Below, in pieces: positions 1 to 7,293 of a DNA stretch of 11,036 nt; position 1 is the first letter of the stretch, and each line of letters begins with the position of its first letter. The notes below the pieces were generated by a model. The model was not told the DNA's origin and ran no database searches. It worked only from the letters and a program-made list of their open reading frames with translations. The position numbers were made by a program, and so were the translations under genes. Origin of the DNA: Chloroflexota bacterium (GTDB lineage: Bacteria > Chloroflexota > Anaerolineae > Anaerolineales > Villigracilaceae); the NCBI GenBank assembly GCA_021796315.1, contig JAJYOH010000148.1:1-11036 (forward strand), in the 5' to 3' direction.

Positions 1-138
1 GATGGCCTGTTTTAACGTCTCGTCCGGCGCTGCGGTTGGAAAACGCGTTTCAGCGCGGATGTCATCCGGACTTGTGCCGACTGCACAAATGAATTTTGTG
101 CCGCCGCTTTCGATGCCGCCAAAGATGGGAACGCTCAT
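1..138 (-). CDS. ROK-family sugar kinase, fructokinase-like (N-terminus only)
   Basis: Only the first 46 codons lie in the window; the gene continues off the left edge. The translation begins [20 protein letters not shown], which contains the glycine-rich phosphate-binding motif that opens ROK-family sugar kinases. The form GGIE-x-GGTK-F-x-CAVG is typical of the bacterial fructokinase branch (Bacillus YdhR/GmuE-like) rather than of classical glucokinases or NagC-type repressors. Expected role: cytoplasmic ATP-dependent phosphorylation of a free hexose, most likely fructose. The ATG follows the treS stop codon with a single base between (TAG-C-ATG), so translation is probably coupled to treS and this is the last visible gene of the sugar operon. 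A fructokinase here would suit a fructose-containing substrate such as sucrose or trehalulose, but glucose or mannose specificity cannot be excluded from 46 residues. Confidence 0.85.
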   Translation of the reverse strand, partial: MSVPIFGGIESGGTKFICAVGTSPDDIRAETRFPTAAPDETLKQAI

Positions 139-139
139 G

Positions 140-1738
140 CTATTTTCTTATCCGAAGCCAGAGGTATTGATATGGCTGCAGCGTGAGCGATTGGAGTGAA
201 ATGTTTTCCTGCGACAAGATGTTGGCGGCATGCTTGAAAGGCAGGCGGGCAGTTTGTTTCTGCCCGCTGAGGTTGTTGATGATGAGCATGGTTTCGTTTT
301 TATAGATGCGCGTGTAAGCCGCAATGGAATTTGCGCCGGTTTCCACCCACGCGAATTCGCCCCACCCAAAAGCATGATTTTGTTTTCTGACCGATATCAT
401 TTGCCGAATACTGTTCCACATCGAATCAGGGTCGTTGCGCTGGCTCTCGACATTGACGCGCAACGGGCCATATATATCGTCGTCAATGATCGGCGTGTAT
501 ATGGATTGGACAGGCGCGCCTGAAAAGCCCGCATCTGCTTCGGCGTTCCATTGCATCGGCGTTCGGACGCCGTTGCGGTCTGGCAGCCAGATGTTATCTC
601 CCATTCCGATCTCGTCGCCGTAATAAATGATGGGCGAGCCGGGCAAAGTGAAAAGCAAAGAGTGGATAAGTTTGATCTTTCGTCGGTCGTTATCTAGAAG
701 CGGCGCGAGGCGGCGCCGAATGCCGAGGTTGAGGCGCATGCGCGCCTGGGGCGCGTACTGTTCCCACATCCATTGACGTTCTTCCGGCGTGACCATCTCG
801 AGGGTCAGTTCGTCGTGATTGCGGAGGAAAGTACACCACTGGCAGTTCTCAGGAATGGACGGCGTGCGGCGCAGGATGTCACGCAGATCATCGGCGCGGC
901 CTTTTCTCAGCGCCATGTAAATACGCGGCATGATGGGGAAATGAAAGCCCAGATGGAATTCGTCGCCGTCGCCGAAGTAAGGACGGACATTTTCGGGCGA
1001 TTGATTGGCTTCACAGAGCAGGATTCGATTGGGATAATGTTCATCCATGAAAGCACGCAATTTTTTCAAATAGGCGTGTGTCTCAGGTAGATTCTCACAA
1101 TTGGTACCTTCACGTTCGAAGAGATAGGGAACCGCATCGGCGCGAAAGCCGTCAATCCCGAGGTCGAGCCAGAAGCGCGCCACGTTGAGCATCCCGTCCT
1201 GGACTTTGGGACTGTCATAGTTCAGATCAGGCTGGCTGGCATAAAAACGGTGCCAGTAATATTGGCCTGCCTGTTCATCCCAGGTCCAGTTAGAGGGTTC
1301 ACTGTCTACGAAGATGATGCGCGCGTCCTTGTATTTCTGGTCGGTGTCGCTCCACACGTAGTAGTCGCGGTAGGGAGAATTTCGGTCGGAGCGCGCAGCC
1401 TGAAACCAGGGATGCTCGTCGGAGGTGTGGTTCATCACGAGGTCCATAATGAGACGCATGCCGCGCATGTGTGCGGCTTCGAGCAATGTTTTGAAGTCGT
1501 CAATGGCGCCAAAGATTTCAGCGACGTTGTAGTAATCTGCAATATCGTATCCGTCGTCCTTCAGGGGGGACGGGTAGATGGGCATCAGCCAGATGCAGTC
1601 TATGCCGAGGTCTTGCAAATAGTCAAGTTTCTGGGTCAGACCTCGAAGGTCGCCATGACCGTCGCCATTGCTGTCCTTGAAGGCGCGAACATACACTTGA
1701 TAAAAAACCGCATTCTTGTACCAGAGAGATTGATCCAT
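140..1738 (-). CDS. treS: Trehalose synthase (maltose alpha-D-glucosyltransferase), GH13
   Basis: A 532-residue GH13 enzyme predicted to interconvert maltose and trehalose in the cytoplasm by intramolecular transglucosylation. The (beta/alpha)8 motifs are present in order: DLVMNH (99-104), GFRAD with nucleophile Asp201, LLCEAN with acid/base Glu243, and RNHDE with stabiliser Asp309. TreS-specific blocks are clear: [12 protein letters not shown] (209-220), [12 protein letters not shown] (337-348) and [11 protein letters not shown] (372-382), all close to the Thermus enzyme as I remember it. A C-terminal beta domain closes the protein. There is no fused maltokinase. The ATG at 1738 lies 5 bases after the upstream glycosidase stop; the nearest purine-rich block (AGGAAAAAAG) is rather far upstream, so coupling is likely. 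In an importer operon the enzyme is probably catabolic, turning imported trehalose into maltose or the reverse. Other GH13 isomerases (sucrose isomerase, oligo-1,6-glucosidase) are less likely because the TreS signature blocks match. Confidence 0.93.
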   Translation of the reverse strand: MDQSLWYKNAVFYQVYVRAFKDSNGDGHGDLRGLTQKLDYLQDLGIDCIWLMPIYPSPLKDDGYDIADYYNVAEIFGAIDDFKTLLEAAHMRGMRLIMDLVMNHTSDEHPWFQAARSDRNSPYRDYYVWSDTDQKYKDARIIFVDSEPSNWTWDEQAGQYYWHRFYASQPDLNYDSPKVQDGMLNVARFWLDLGIDGFRADAVPYLFEREGTNCENLPETHAYLKKLRAFMDEHYPNRILLCEANQSPENVRPYFGDGDEFHLGFHFPIMPRIYMALRKGRADDLRDILRRTPSIPENCQWCTFLRNHDELTLEMVTPEERQWMWEQYAPQARMRLNLGIRRRLAPLLDNDRRKIKLIHSLLFTLPGSPIIYYGDEIGMGDNIWLPDRNGVRTPMQWNAEADAGFSGAPVQSIYTPIIDDDIYGPLRVNVESQRNDPDSMWNSIRQMISVRKQNHAFGWGEFAWVETGANSIAAYTRIYKNETMLIINNLSGQKQTARLPFKHAANILSQENISLQSLTLQPYQYLWLRIRK

Positions 1739-1743
1739 GATGC

Positions 1744-3555
1744 TTATTCTTTTTTCCTGTGATTATTTTTCCCTGAACGCAGTTCGGCAGTTGCCTGAAG
1801 TGCAAGCTCGATGAAAACGGCGGAGGTCCATCCGAACATGGGAGCTGCGCTGAACGGCGGCCTGCCGTTCTCAGAGCTGTAATATTCGTATATGCCAGGC
1901 TGGCTCATAATCATTTTCAGAGTTTTATCACGCAGCTCACGTGCCAGATCGAGCCTGCCATTCTTTTGTAAAGCTTCGATGAAAAAATAATTGATATTTG
2001 CCCAAACCGGGCCGCGCCACATCGCCTCGTGGTTGTAGGCCGGGTCGTTGCGCGCTACGGTTGGAAGGATGTACTCGAACCAGAACTCATCCGAATTTTT
2101 CAGATGCTCGATCAGCCGCTCCACGATGGCTTGCGGCAGTTGGCCCGTCCAAAGAGGATAGAGGTTGAATGGGGTGACAACCGGTATCGGTTTCCCGTTG
2201 TATAAGCACTGAAACAGACCAGCTTCTTCATCCCATAAATCTTCGATCATGCGTTTGACAAGCGTCTCGGAACGCGCACGCCACATTACGGCTTCGTCAT
2301 TTTTGCCAAGCGCCTCAGCCATAGACGCCAGACAGTCCATCTGAATGCTGAGATATGTATTGATGTCCGGTGATTCGACCGGCATGCCATGATCCCAAAG
2401 CGGACTGTTGTCTAGGCCTGAGGAGAATGGGTGTGTATACTGCACCAGCCCGTCTGCGTCGTCGTCGTTCTTTTCAAACCACCAATTGTTACAGCGCACG
2501 AGCGGATCATAGATTTCGCGAAGAAAATTTATATCAGGATGACTTTCATGTAGCTTGATCGCCGCCCAGGCTAAGATGGGCGGCTTGGTCACCGCGGCGT
2601 GGAAGGGATGATCTAATTCAGTGATTAGCCCTTCGTCAAAGACGACATCGGGGAGCATGCCATCCGGGAGTTGATGGGCCAGCATCACGCGCAGTTGGTC
2701 GCGTGCCAGCTCGATGTCTGCATGGCGAAGAGCAATGGCATGCAGCGCGCAGTCCCACAGCCAGAGGCCGACGTAAAAGGCTTTGGTTGGCATCATGGCT
2801 TCGCGCGTCACATAGCCCAATGGGCTAATCAGATTATTCGCCATGACCCACCAGGCATAAGCATATTTCTCGCGGTACGGTTCGGCGACCGGTGGAACTT
2901 GATCGAACCAGTTTTTCCAGCGGGCTTCCGCATTTCTTTTCGACTGCGAAAAAGGCAGAACCTGTGTTTTGTAATCGTCCTGCGGACTGATATGTATGAT
3001 GAGCGCGCAGTCATCCTTTGCCTGAACGATAATGTTGACATCGAACCCGTCCCCAGCAGCGGTCGCCCAATTCTCGACAATCGGACTGTTAGCGGCATAA
3101 ACAAGGTTACGCACGCTCTTCAGTTCTCCGCCGCTTTCCGTTGTGAGGCGAACTTCATTTCGTACATGAAAGCGAAGGCCGCAGGATTGATTGGGCGGCA
3201 GTCCGAAGGCGAGCGTGTTTTCGTCCTGAAAGACAAGTTGGAAATCGCCGAGGCGCGTGTGGAATTGGAGCCTCTCCGCCGAGGTGGTGATTTCAAAGTC
3301 CAAGGCGTTTCCGACGGCGTCCACCAAGCAGAGGTTGTCAATAAATGGCGGGCGGTGAAAATAGGCTTCCAGCCCAGGCTCCAGACTGATCAGCCGTTCA
3401 GCTAATTTGATATAGAGCTGTTTTTTTTCCGGGACGCGAAATACCAGTATGCGCGAACCGCGATCGCTGAAAGGGGCGCGGGTGATGTCTATTTGGTTTT
3501 GGAGCAGTTGAAGAAAAGGATGGGATGATACAAAGTCCGTATTCACCTTTGTCAT
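1744..3555 (-). CDS. GH63-like (alpha/alpha)6-barrel alpha-glycosidase
   Basis: A 603-residue cytoplasmic protein without signal peptide. Residues about 1-200 look like a beta-sandwich; about 225-595 form an (alpha/alpha)6 barrel of the GH63 / trehalase-like / mannosylglycerate-hydrolase type. Signatures: [10 protein letters not shown] (263-272), GLDNSPLWD (380-388) with probable general acid Asp382, [12 protein letters not shown] (513-524), and YEYYSSENG (556-564) with probable general base Glu557, then [11 protein letters not shown] (574-584). Family members hydrolyse alpha-glucosidic bonds with inversion; known substrates include processed N-glycan glucose, glucosylglycerate and mannosylglycerate. 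The substrate cannot be read from sequence. Context (sugar importer, TreS, ROK kinase) suggests an imported disaccharide or glucosylated compatible solute. The start lies 24 bases after the MalG-type permease stop and has no convincing ribosome-binding site, so translation may depend on coupling. GH37 trehalase or GH15 glucoamylase are alternatives at the clan level but the motifs fit GH63 best. Confidence 0.8.
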   Translation of the reverse strand: MTKVNTDFVSSHPFLQLLQNQIDITRAPFSDRGSRILVFRVPEKKQLYIKLAERLISLEPGLEAYFHRPPFIDNLCLVDAVGNALDFEITTSAERLQFHTRLGDFQLVFQDENTLAFGLPPNQSCGLRFHVRNEVRLTTESGGELKSVRNLVYAANSPIVENWATAAGDGFDVNIIVQAKDDCALIIHISPQDDYKTQVLPFSQSKRNAEARWKNWFDQVPPVAEPYREKYAYAWWVMANNLISPLGYVTREAMMPTKAFYVGLWLWDCALHAIALRHADIELARDQLRVMLAHQLPDGMLPDVVFDEGLITELDHPFHAAVTKPPILAWAAIKLHESHPDINFLREIYDPLVRCNNWWFEKNDDDADGLVQYTHPFSSGLDNSPLWDHGMPVESPDINTYLSIQMDCLASMAEALGKNDEAVMWRARSETLVKRMIEDLWDEEAGLFQCLYNGKPIPVVTPFNLYPLWTGQLPQAIVERLIEHLKNSDEFWFEYILPTVARNDPAYNHEAMWRGPVWANINYFFIEALQKNGRLDLARELRDKTLKMIMSQPGIYEYYSSENGRPPFSAAPMFGWTSAVFIELALQATAELRSGKNNHRKKE

Positions 3556-3579
3556 ATATTATTCTGAGAAGCCAGAGGA

Positions 3580-4761
3580 TTATCCCTTCACCGCGCCTGC
3601 CATCATGCCGCGCACAAAGTAGCGCTGGAGGGAGAAGAATACGATCATGGGCAGCAGCATGGATAGAAAAGCTGCTGCGGTAAGGAGCTGCCAGCCCGCG
3701 CCAAGCGAGGTGACCATGTTGCTGATCTGGTAGGTCATGACCGGCGTTGTGCCCCCCAGAAATACTAGCGCAACCAGCAGGTCATTCCATACCCACAGGA
3801 ATTGGAAAATAGCCAGCGAGGCGATGGCAGGCATCGCCAATGGGATTACAAGGCGGCGGAACACTGTCCAATGCGAGGCCCCGTCTAGGTAGGCAGACTC
3901 GAACAGATCACGCGGCAAAGAGCCCAGGAAATTCCGCATGAGATAGATCGCATATGGCAAACCGAACCCAGTGTGGAAGAGCCACACGCCCAGGAACGTG
4001 CCGTTCAATCCCAGATGGGCGTAGAGCTGTGAGATCGGCACCAGCGTCATCTGCAGCGGCACGACCTGCAGCCCGACCAGCACAGCAAAGAGGACAAAGC
4101 GTCCCTTGAAGTCCAGCCAGGCGAAGGCGTAACCGGCGAACGCCGCGAACAGGATCGGGAAGAAGGTCGCGGGAATGGTCACGATCAGACTGTTGACGAA
4201 GGCGCGACCCATACCGCGCGGATTCAGCAGATCGCTAATGTTGCAGTGGAGATCGTTGGCCTGCGTGCCTTTCTGACAATCAATCCAGTAGTGGGTGGTG
4301 CCGCGATAACCCACAAGTGCATCCACATAGTTCTCCAGGGTGAACGAGGCGGGGCTGCCTCCTGATATGCGCTGGAGGTACGCAGAAATATCCGCCAGGT
4401 TCTGAAGGGACGGGATCGGTTTGCCGCCCATGTGCGGCTGACCATTGACCTGTTTCTTGAGATCCGCCTCCAACTGGAGAGACCGCGAGACCGGCTGAAC
4501 GACGGCAGCGTTGGTCAAGTCTGCCTGCAGGAGCGCCTTACCGTTGGAGCCGTGACAGGCCGCGCAATTGGCATTGTAGAGGTTGGCTCCGGGCGGCGGA
4601 GAGGCGATGGTCCACCAGCCGGTGGTATTGATGTCCTGGAGTGGGCGCAAGGACGTGATAAACAGGCCGATGGTCGGAATGATCCAGATCAGCATCGTCA
4701 AGATGATGATCAGATGAGTGGGCAGCTTGTTGAGGATTGAATTGATCTGGTCCCTTTTCAT
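3580..4761 (-). CDS. MalG-type sugar ABC permease with inserted cytochrome c domain
   Basis: A 393-residue inner-membrane permease of the CUT1 sugar-importer class, about 100 residues longer than usual. Helix 1 spans about 16-38. The normal short loop then holds a cytochrome c domain (about 57-134) before FTLENYVDAL (140-149) resumes the permease fold. Five further membrane segments follow from residue 188 on. The EAA loop that docks to the ATPase is present: ESAYLDGASHWTVFRRLVIP (288-307). With helix 1 oriented N-in, the haem domain faces outward. A second exported stretch carries Cys162 and Cys173. The start overlaps the MalF-type stop (ATGA, 4758-4761) and has a good AGGAGG seven bases upstream, so the two permeases should be made together. 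The frame is uninterrupted and the insertion point is a tolerant loop, which argues against an assembly artefact. What the haem does is unknown. Confidence 0.93.
   Translation of the reverse strand: MKRDQINSILNKLPTHLIIILTMLIWIIPTIGLFITSLRPLQDINTTGWWTIASPPPGANLYNANCAACHGSNGKALLQADLTNAAVVQPVSRSLQLEADLKKQVNGQPHMGGKPIPSLQNLADISAYLQRISGGSPASFTLENYVDALVGYRGTTHYWIDCQKGTQANDLHCNISDLLNPRGMGRAFVNSLIVTIPATFFPILFAAFAGYAFAWLDFKGRFVLFAVLVGLQVVPLQMTLVPISQLYAHLGLNGTFLGVWLFHTGFGLPYAIYLMRNFLGSLPRDLFESAYLDGASHWTVFRRLVIPLAMPAIASLAIFQFLWVWNDLLVALVFLGGTTPVMTYQISNMVTSLGAGWQLLTAAAFLSMLLPMIVFFSLQRYFVRGMMAGAVKG
4357..4593 (-). other. Mono-haem cytochrome c domain inside the MalG-type permease
   Basis: Codons 57-135 of the permease encode a class I cytochrome c fold. 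NANCAACHGSNGKA holds the covalent haem site Cys66-x-x-Cys69-His70 (bases 4552-4566). Helical sequence and an NGQPHMGG block follow, in which Met111, 41 residues after the His, is the likely second axial ligand. NLADISAYLQRI (121-132) matches the usual C-terminal helix of c6/c551-type domains. The domain sits on the predicted outer side, where cytochrome c maturation takes place, so haem attachment is feasible. I infer haem binding from motif and spacing; I cannot show it is loaded. Confidence 0.88.
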
Positions 4762-5720
4762 CGGATCGCCTCCTGCTCCATGAAGCGCCGGATGTTGAGA
4801 TAGATAAAGGGGATGATCACCAGCACGAGCACGACGGCCACTGCTGTGCCGTGCCCGACATCATAGAACTTGTACATCTCCCGATACATGCGCACGGCAA
4901 TCACGTCGGTCTGGAATTGACCGCCTGACATGACATAGACAATATCAAAGACCTTGAGGGTGTTGATCACCATGGTCGTGATGACCACCACGATCGTCGG
5001 CATGATGATCGGCACCATGATGCTCCAGAATACCGACCATTCAGAAGCGCCATCCACCCGGGCCGCCTCCAGGATCTCTTCGGGCACCGATTTGATGGCC
5101 GCGGAGAGAATGGTCATGCAGAAGCCGGTCCAGATCCAGATGCCGACGGCGATGAGGGCCACCATGTTGATGCCGGGAGTCTGGATGAAGGCCACCGGCT
5201 TTTGTCCGGCGGTGACCAGGATGGCGTTCAGCAGGCCCACCTGCACCTGCTGCGTGCCAAAGGCGTACACGAACTTCCAAATGACGCCTGCGCCGACAAA
5301 GGAAATGGCCATCGGCATAAAGATGACGGCTTTGGCGAGAGCTTCATACTTTACCCGGTTCGTCAGCATGGCAAACCCCAGCCCGATGGCGACCGTGCCA
5401 GAAACCATGAAGATGATCCACTTGAGGGTGTTGCCGTACGAGGACGTCCAAAACGAATTCCAGAACGCGCCGACAGAACGGGTGTCGAGCTCGGAAGTCA
5501 ACGCATAGTGGTAGTTCTCGAAAATCCCCCAGCAGGATTGGCCGGCTTCGCATCGGGTGGCTGCCGATGCCGTTCCATCCTTATTTTCAAAGCTCAGGGC
5601 GATGGTGTTGATCATCGGGTAGACGATGAAGAACGACATCACGACGAGAGACGGCAACAGGTAAAGCCATGGGGCGAGCTTGCCCTGCTTCATGATCTTT
5701 GGAACGGGTTGCGCAGCCAT
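4758..5720 (-). CDS. MalF-type sugar ABC permease
   Basis: A 320-residue inner-membrane subunit of a CUT1 carbohydrate importer, partner of the downstream MalG-type permease. Membrane segments lie at about 17-41, 98-120, 128-152, 185-208, 240-263 and 290-310. The EAA loop EEILEAARVDGASEWSVFWS (214-233), followed by P237, P241 and a helix, is the docking site for the cytoplasmic ATPase. The first exported loop (about 44-95) is longer than minimal and holds a close cysteine pair, Cys57 and Cys63 (TRCEAGQSCWG), which could form a disulphide. No haem motif is present in this subunit. The ATG at 5720 is preceded by two purine-rich blocks (GGAGG at 5734-5738 and GAGAGG at 5725-5730). It lies 81 bases downstream of the binding-protein gene, with a strong hairpin between them. 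No ATP-binding subunit is encoded in the window, so a shared ATPase elsewhere or one beyond the left edge must energise the pair. Confidence 0.95.
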   Translation of the reverse strand: MAAQPVPKIMKQGKLAPWLYLLPSLVVMSFFIVYPMINTIALSFENKDGTASAATRCEAGQSCWGIFENYHYALTSELDTRSVGAFWNSFWTSSYGNTLKWIIFMVSGTVAIGLGFAMLTNRVKYEALAKAVIFMPMAISFVGAGVIWKFVYAFGTQQVQVGLLNAILVTAGQKPVAFIQTPGINMVALIAVGIWIWTGFCMTILSAAIKSVPEEILEAARVDGASEWSVFWSIMVPIIMPTIVVVITTMVINTLKVFDIVYVMSGGQFQTDVIAVRMYREMYKFYDVGHGTAVAVVLVLVIIPFIYLNIRRFMEQEAIR

Positions 5721-5750
5721 GCGACCTCTCTTTCCTCCGGGGCGATGTTG

Positions 5751-5780
5751 TGGGGATGCCTCGGGAAAGAGGCATCCCCA
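5751..5780 (-). promoter_or_regulatory. Intercistronic hairpin between binding protein and permeases
   Basis: A perfect 12-bp inverted repeat (tggggatgcctc / gaggcatcccca) with a 6-base loop lies 21 bases after the binding-protein stop. On the transcribed strand it is followed by CAACATCG, not by a U-tract, so it is not a standard intrinsic terminator. Hairpins in this position in malE-malF-type operons commonly protect the upstream mRNA from 3' exonucleases and raise binding-protein levels over the permeases; that role is inferred here. Confidence 0.75.
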
Positions 5781-5801
5781 TTTGTGCGTGCAAATTGTAG
5801 T

Positions 5802-7160
5802 CTACTTGCCGAGTGACTGCTTCTGAGCTGCTGCGACTGCGGCCAGCTCGGTCTTGATATCCGCGCCGTTGACAACGTCCACGATGGCTTTCCACTCGGC
5901 CGTGCCGAACCCGCCGGGGATGCTATCGCCGATGTCGGGGGTCAGCGCAGACGTCGTGTAGAAGGCGTCGGCGAGCTTCTTGAGCGCCGGGTCGGTGAAG
6001 TTGCCGGCAGCCGCCTTGTTCGGGGAGAGCCCGAAGCTGGCAGCGGCCCAATTCTTGCCGCCTTCCGCGGACGACAGGTAGGTCACGAGCGCTTTGACGG
6101 CGGGCTTGTCGCTGAATGCCATCATCCAATCCGAGCCGCCTTGCAGGCCCTTGGCGCCGGGGATGACGAAGAAGTCATAGTCCGTGCCGGACTTGAAGTT
6201 CGGATACTGCTGCAAGATGGTTCCACTGGCAAAGCCAGATTGCTTGACCATCATGGCCTCGGGCGGATCCGAGAAGACCTTCAGGATGGCATCATTGAAA
6301 TTGGTCGAAAGGGTGCCTTGTGCGCCGCCGACGGTGTATTTCGAATCTTTGGCCCACTTGGCGTAGAGTTCATAGGCCTGCTGCACGCCGGCATCATCAT
6401 ATGGCATGTCGCCGCTGATGATCTTCATAACGTAGTCCGGGCCCTGCTGAACCAGCAGGATGTCCTGGATGAAGTCTGAGCCGGTCCAGCCGGTGGCATC
6501 GCCGGACTCGAAGCCCATCGACCACGGCACCTTGCCATCCGCGACCATTTTCTCGACCAGAGAATTCAACTCGTCCCAGGTCGTCGGAACTTGGTAGCCA
6601 GCGGCTTGGAAGTTCGCCGGGCTATACCAAACGATGGTCTTGAGATCGGTCTTCACTGGCAACCCGAGCCATTTGCCGTCAATCGTGCCTGGATCGGTGG
6701 AGCCGGGGATGTAGTTGTCCTTGTTGGCGCCGAGACTATCCATGGTCTTCAGCATGTCCTTGTACTGGACAAGCTGGGTGACGTTCCAGAAAGCCACGTC
6801 GGGCGGGGTGCCGGCCTTGACGCGTGTATCAAGCAGGCCTTGGTCGCGTGTCGATTCCGGCTTAAGCACTATGCCACAAGCGTCCACTAACGGCTTGAGG
6901 ATCTGATTCAGTTTTGCTTCTTCCTCTCCGGACCATTGATACAGCATGCTGATCTCGTCGCCGCTCTTGGCGCCTGCACAATCTATGGTGGAGGCAGGTA
7001 CTTGAGTCGCTGCCTCGGTTGCTGCAGGGGCCACAGTGGCTGGCATGGCCTCAGTCGGCGCAGCGGTCGCGGCCGGAGTTGCTGTAGCTTGCGGACCGCA
7101 GGCCGTGAGAAGCATTGCGGACAGCAACAATACAACTAGGATGTTGCTCATTTTTTTCAT
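5802..7160 (-). CDS. ABC sugar importer substrate-binding lipoprotein
   Basis: A 452-residue extracytoplasmic solute-binding protein of the maltose/alpha-glucoside class. The N-terminus has a basic start, a hydrophobic stretch and the lipobox LLTAC with lipidated Cys21. An Ala/Thr/Pro linker (22-58) tethers it to the membrane. The mature domain starts near 60 and shows typical features of the family: LYQWSGEEE (73-81), GLPVKTDLKTIVWYSPANF (166-184) with YQVPTTWDEL (189-198) after it, and a C-terminal region with GLSPNKAA (377-384). Cys61 and Cys95 may form a disulphide. It should deliver sugar to the two permeases encoded next. The ATG at 7160 has AAGGAG eight bases upstream (7169-7174); an in-frame ATG three codons later is a weaker alternative. 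The degenerate operator at 7254-7273 suggests control by the adjacent LacI-type repressor. Substrate is not readable directly; neighbouring TreS and GH63-like enzymes favour an alpha-glucoside such as trehalose or sucrose. Confidence 0.95.
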   Translation of the reverse strand: MKKMSNILVVLLLSAMLLTACGPQATATPAATAAPTEAMPATVAPAATEAATQVPASTIDCAGAKSGDEISMLYQWSGEEEAKLNQILKPLVDACGIVLKPESTRDQGLLDTRVKAGTPPDVAFWNVTQLVQYKDMLKTMDSLGANKDNYIPGSTDPGTIDGKWLGLPVKTDLKTIVWYSPANFQAAGYQVPTTWDELNSLVEKMVADGKVPWSMGFESGDATGWTGSDFIQDILLVQQGPDYVMKIISGDMPYDDAGVQQAYELYAKWAKDSKYTVGGAQGTLSTNFNDAILKVFSDPPEAMMVKQSGFASGTILQQYPNFKSGTDYDFFVIPGAKGLQGGSDWMMAFSDKPAVKALVTYLSSAEGGKNWAAASFGLSPNKAAAGNFTDPALKKLADAFYTTSALTPDIGDSIPGGFGTAEWKAIVDVVNGADIKTELAAVAAAQKQSLGK

Positions 7161-7204
7161 GATTCTTTCTCCTTCATTTGGTAGGTAGTAAGTTGGACTT
7201 CATC

Positions 7205-7223
7205 TTTGAGCTATTTGCTCAAA
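7205..7223 (-). promoter_or_regulatory. Small stem-loop in the leader of the binding-protein gene
   Basis: A perfect 7-bp inverted repeat (tttgagc / gctcaaa) with a 5-base A/T loop sits about 45 bases upstream of the binding-protein ATG. It leaves the ribosome-binding site at 7169-7174 free. It could stabilise the 5' end of the transcript or be a protein site; no function is demonstrated by the sequence. Confidence 0.45.
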
Positions 7224-7240
7224 ACGTATGACTAGGCAGC

Positions 7241-7250
7241 TCACCTCCTT
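7241..7250 (-). promoter_or_regulatory. Orphan full-length Shine-Dalgarno sequence in the leader
   Basis: The minus strand reads AAGGAGGTGA, the full complement of the usual 16S rRNA 3' tail, about 80 bases before the binding-protein start. No ATG, GTG or TTG follows at a usable distance. A CTG four bases on would open only a six-codon frame (CTG CCT AGT CAT ACG TTT TGA). It may be a ribosome standby site, the start of a very short leader peptide, or chance. Confidence 0.4.
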
Positions 7251-7253
7251 TCC

Positions 7254-7273
7254 ATATTTACACGTGTTAGCAG
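7254..7273. promoter_or_regulatory. Second, degenerate operator for the LacI-type repressor
   Basis: This 20-base site matches the perfect palindrome at 8342-8361 at 15 of 20 positions, including an identical centre (acacgtgttag, 7260-7270) with the central CG typical of LacI-family operators. It lies between the repressor gene and the binding-protein gene, 94 bases or more upstream of the latter. A weak -10-like TAAATA (7255-7260) overlaps it on the minus strand but I see no good -35, so an internal promoter is possible and unproven. Confidence 0.65.
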
Positions 7274-7293
7274 ATGGCAGAAAAAAAACTGAG

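Noticed and set aside
4552..4566. CAACH as a chance motif rather than a haem site
   Set aside because: It sits in a domain-length insertion with the usual flanking residues, a Met at the right distance and a matching terminal helix, all absent from ordinary MalG proteins.
4954..5816. Long plus-strand reading frames opposite the MalF-type permease
   Set aside because: Composition is that of antisense shadows of a clearly homologous permease gene; no recognisable domains or start signals.
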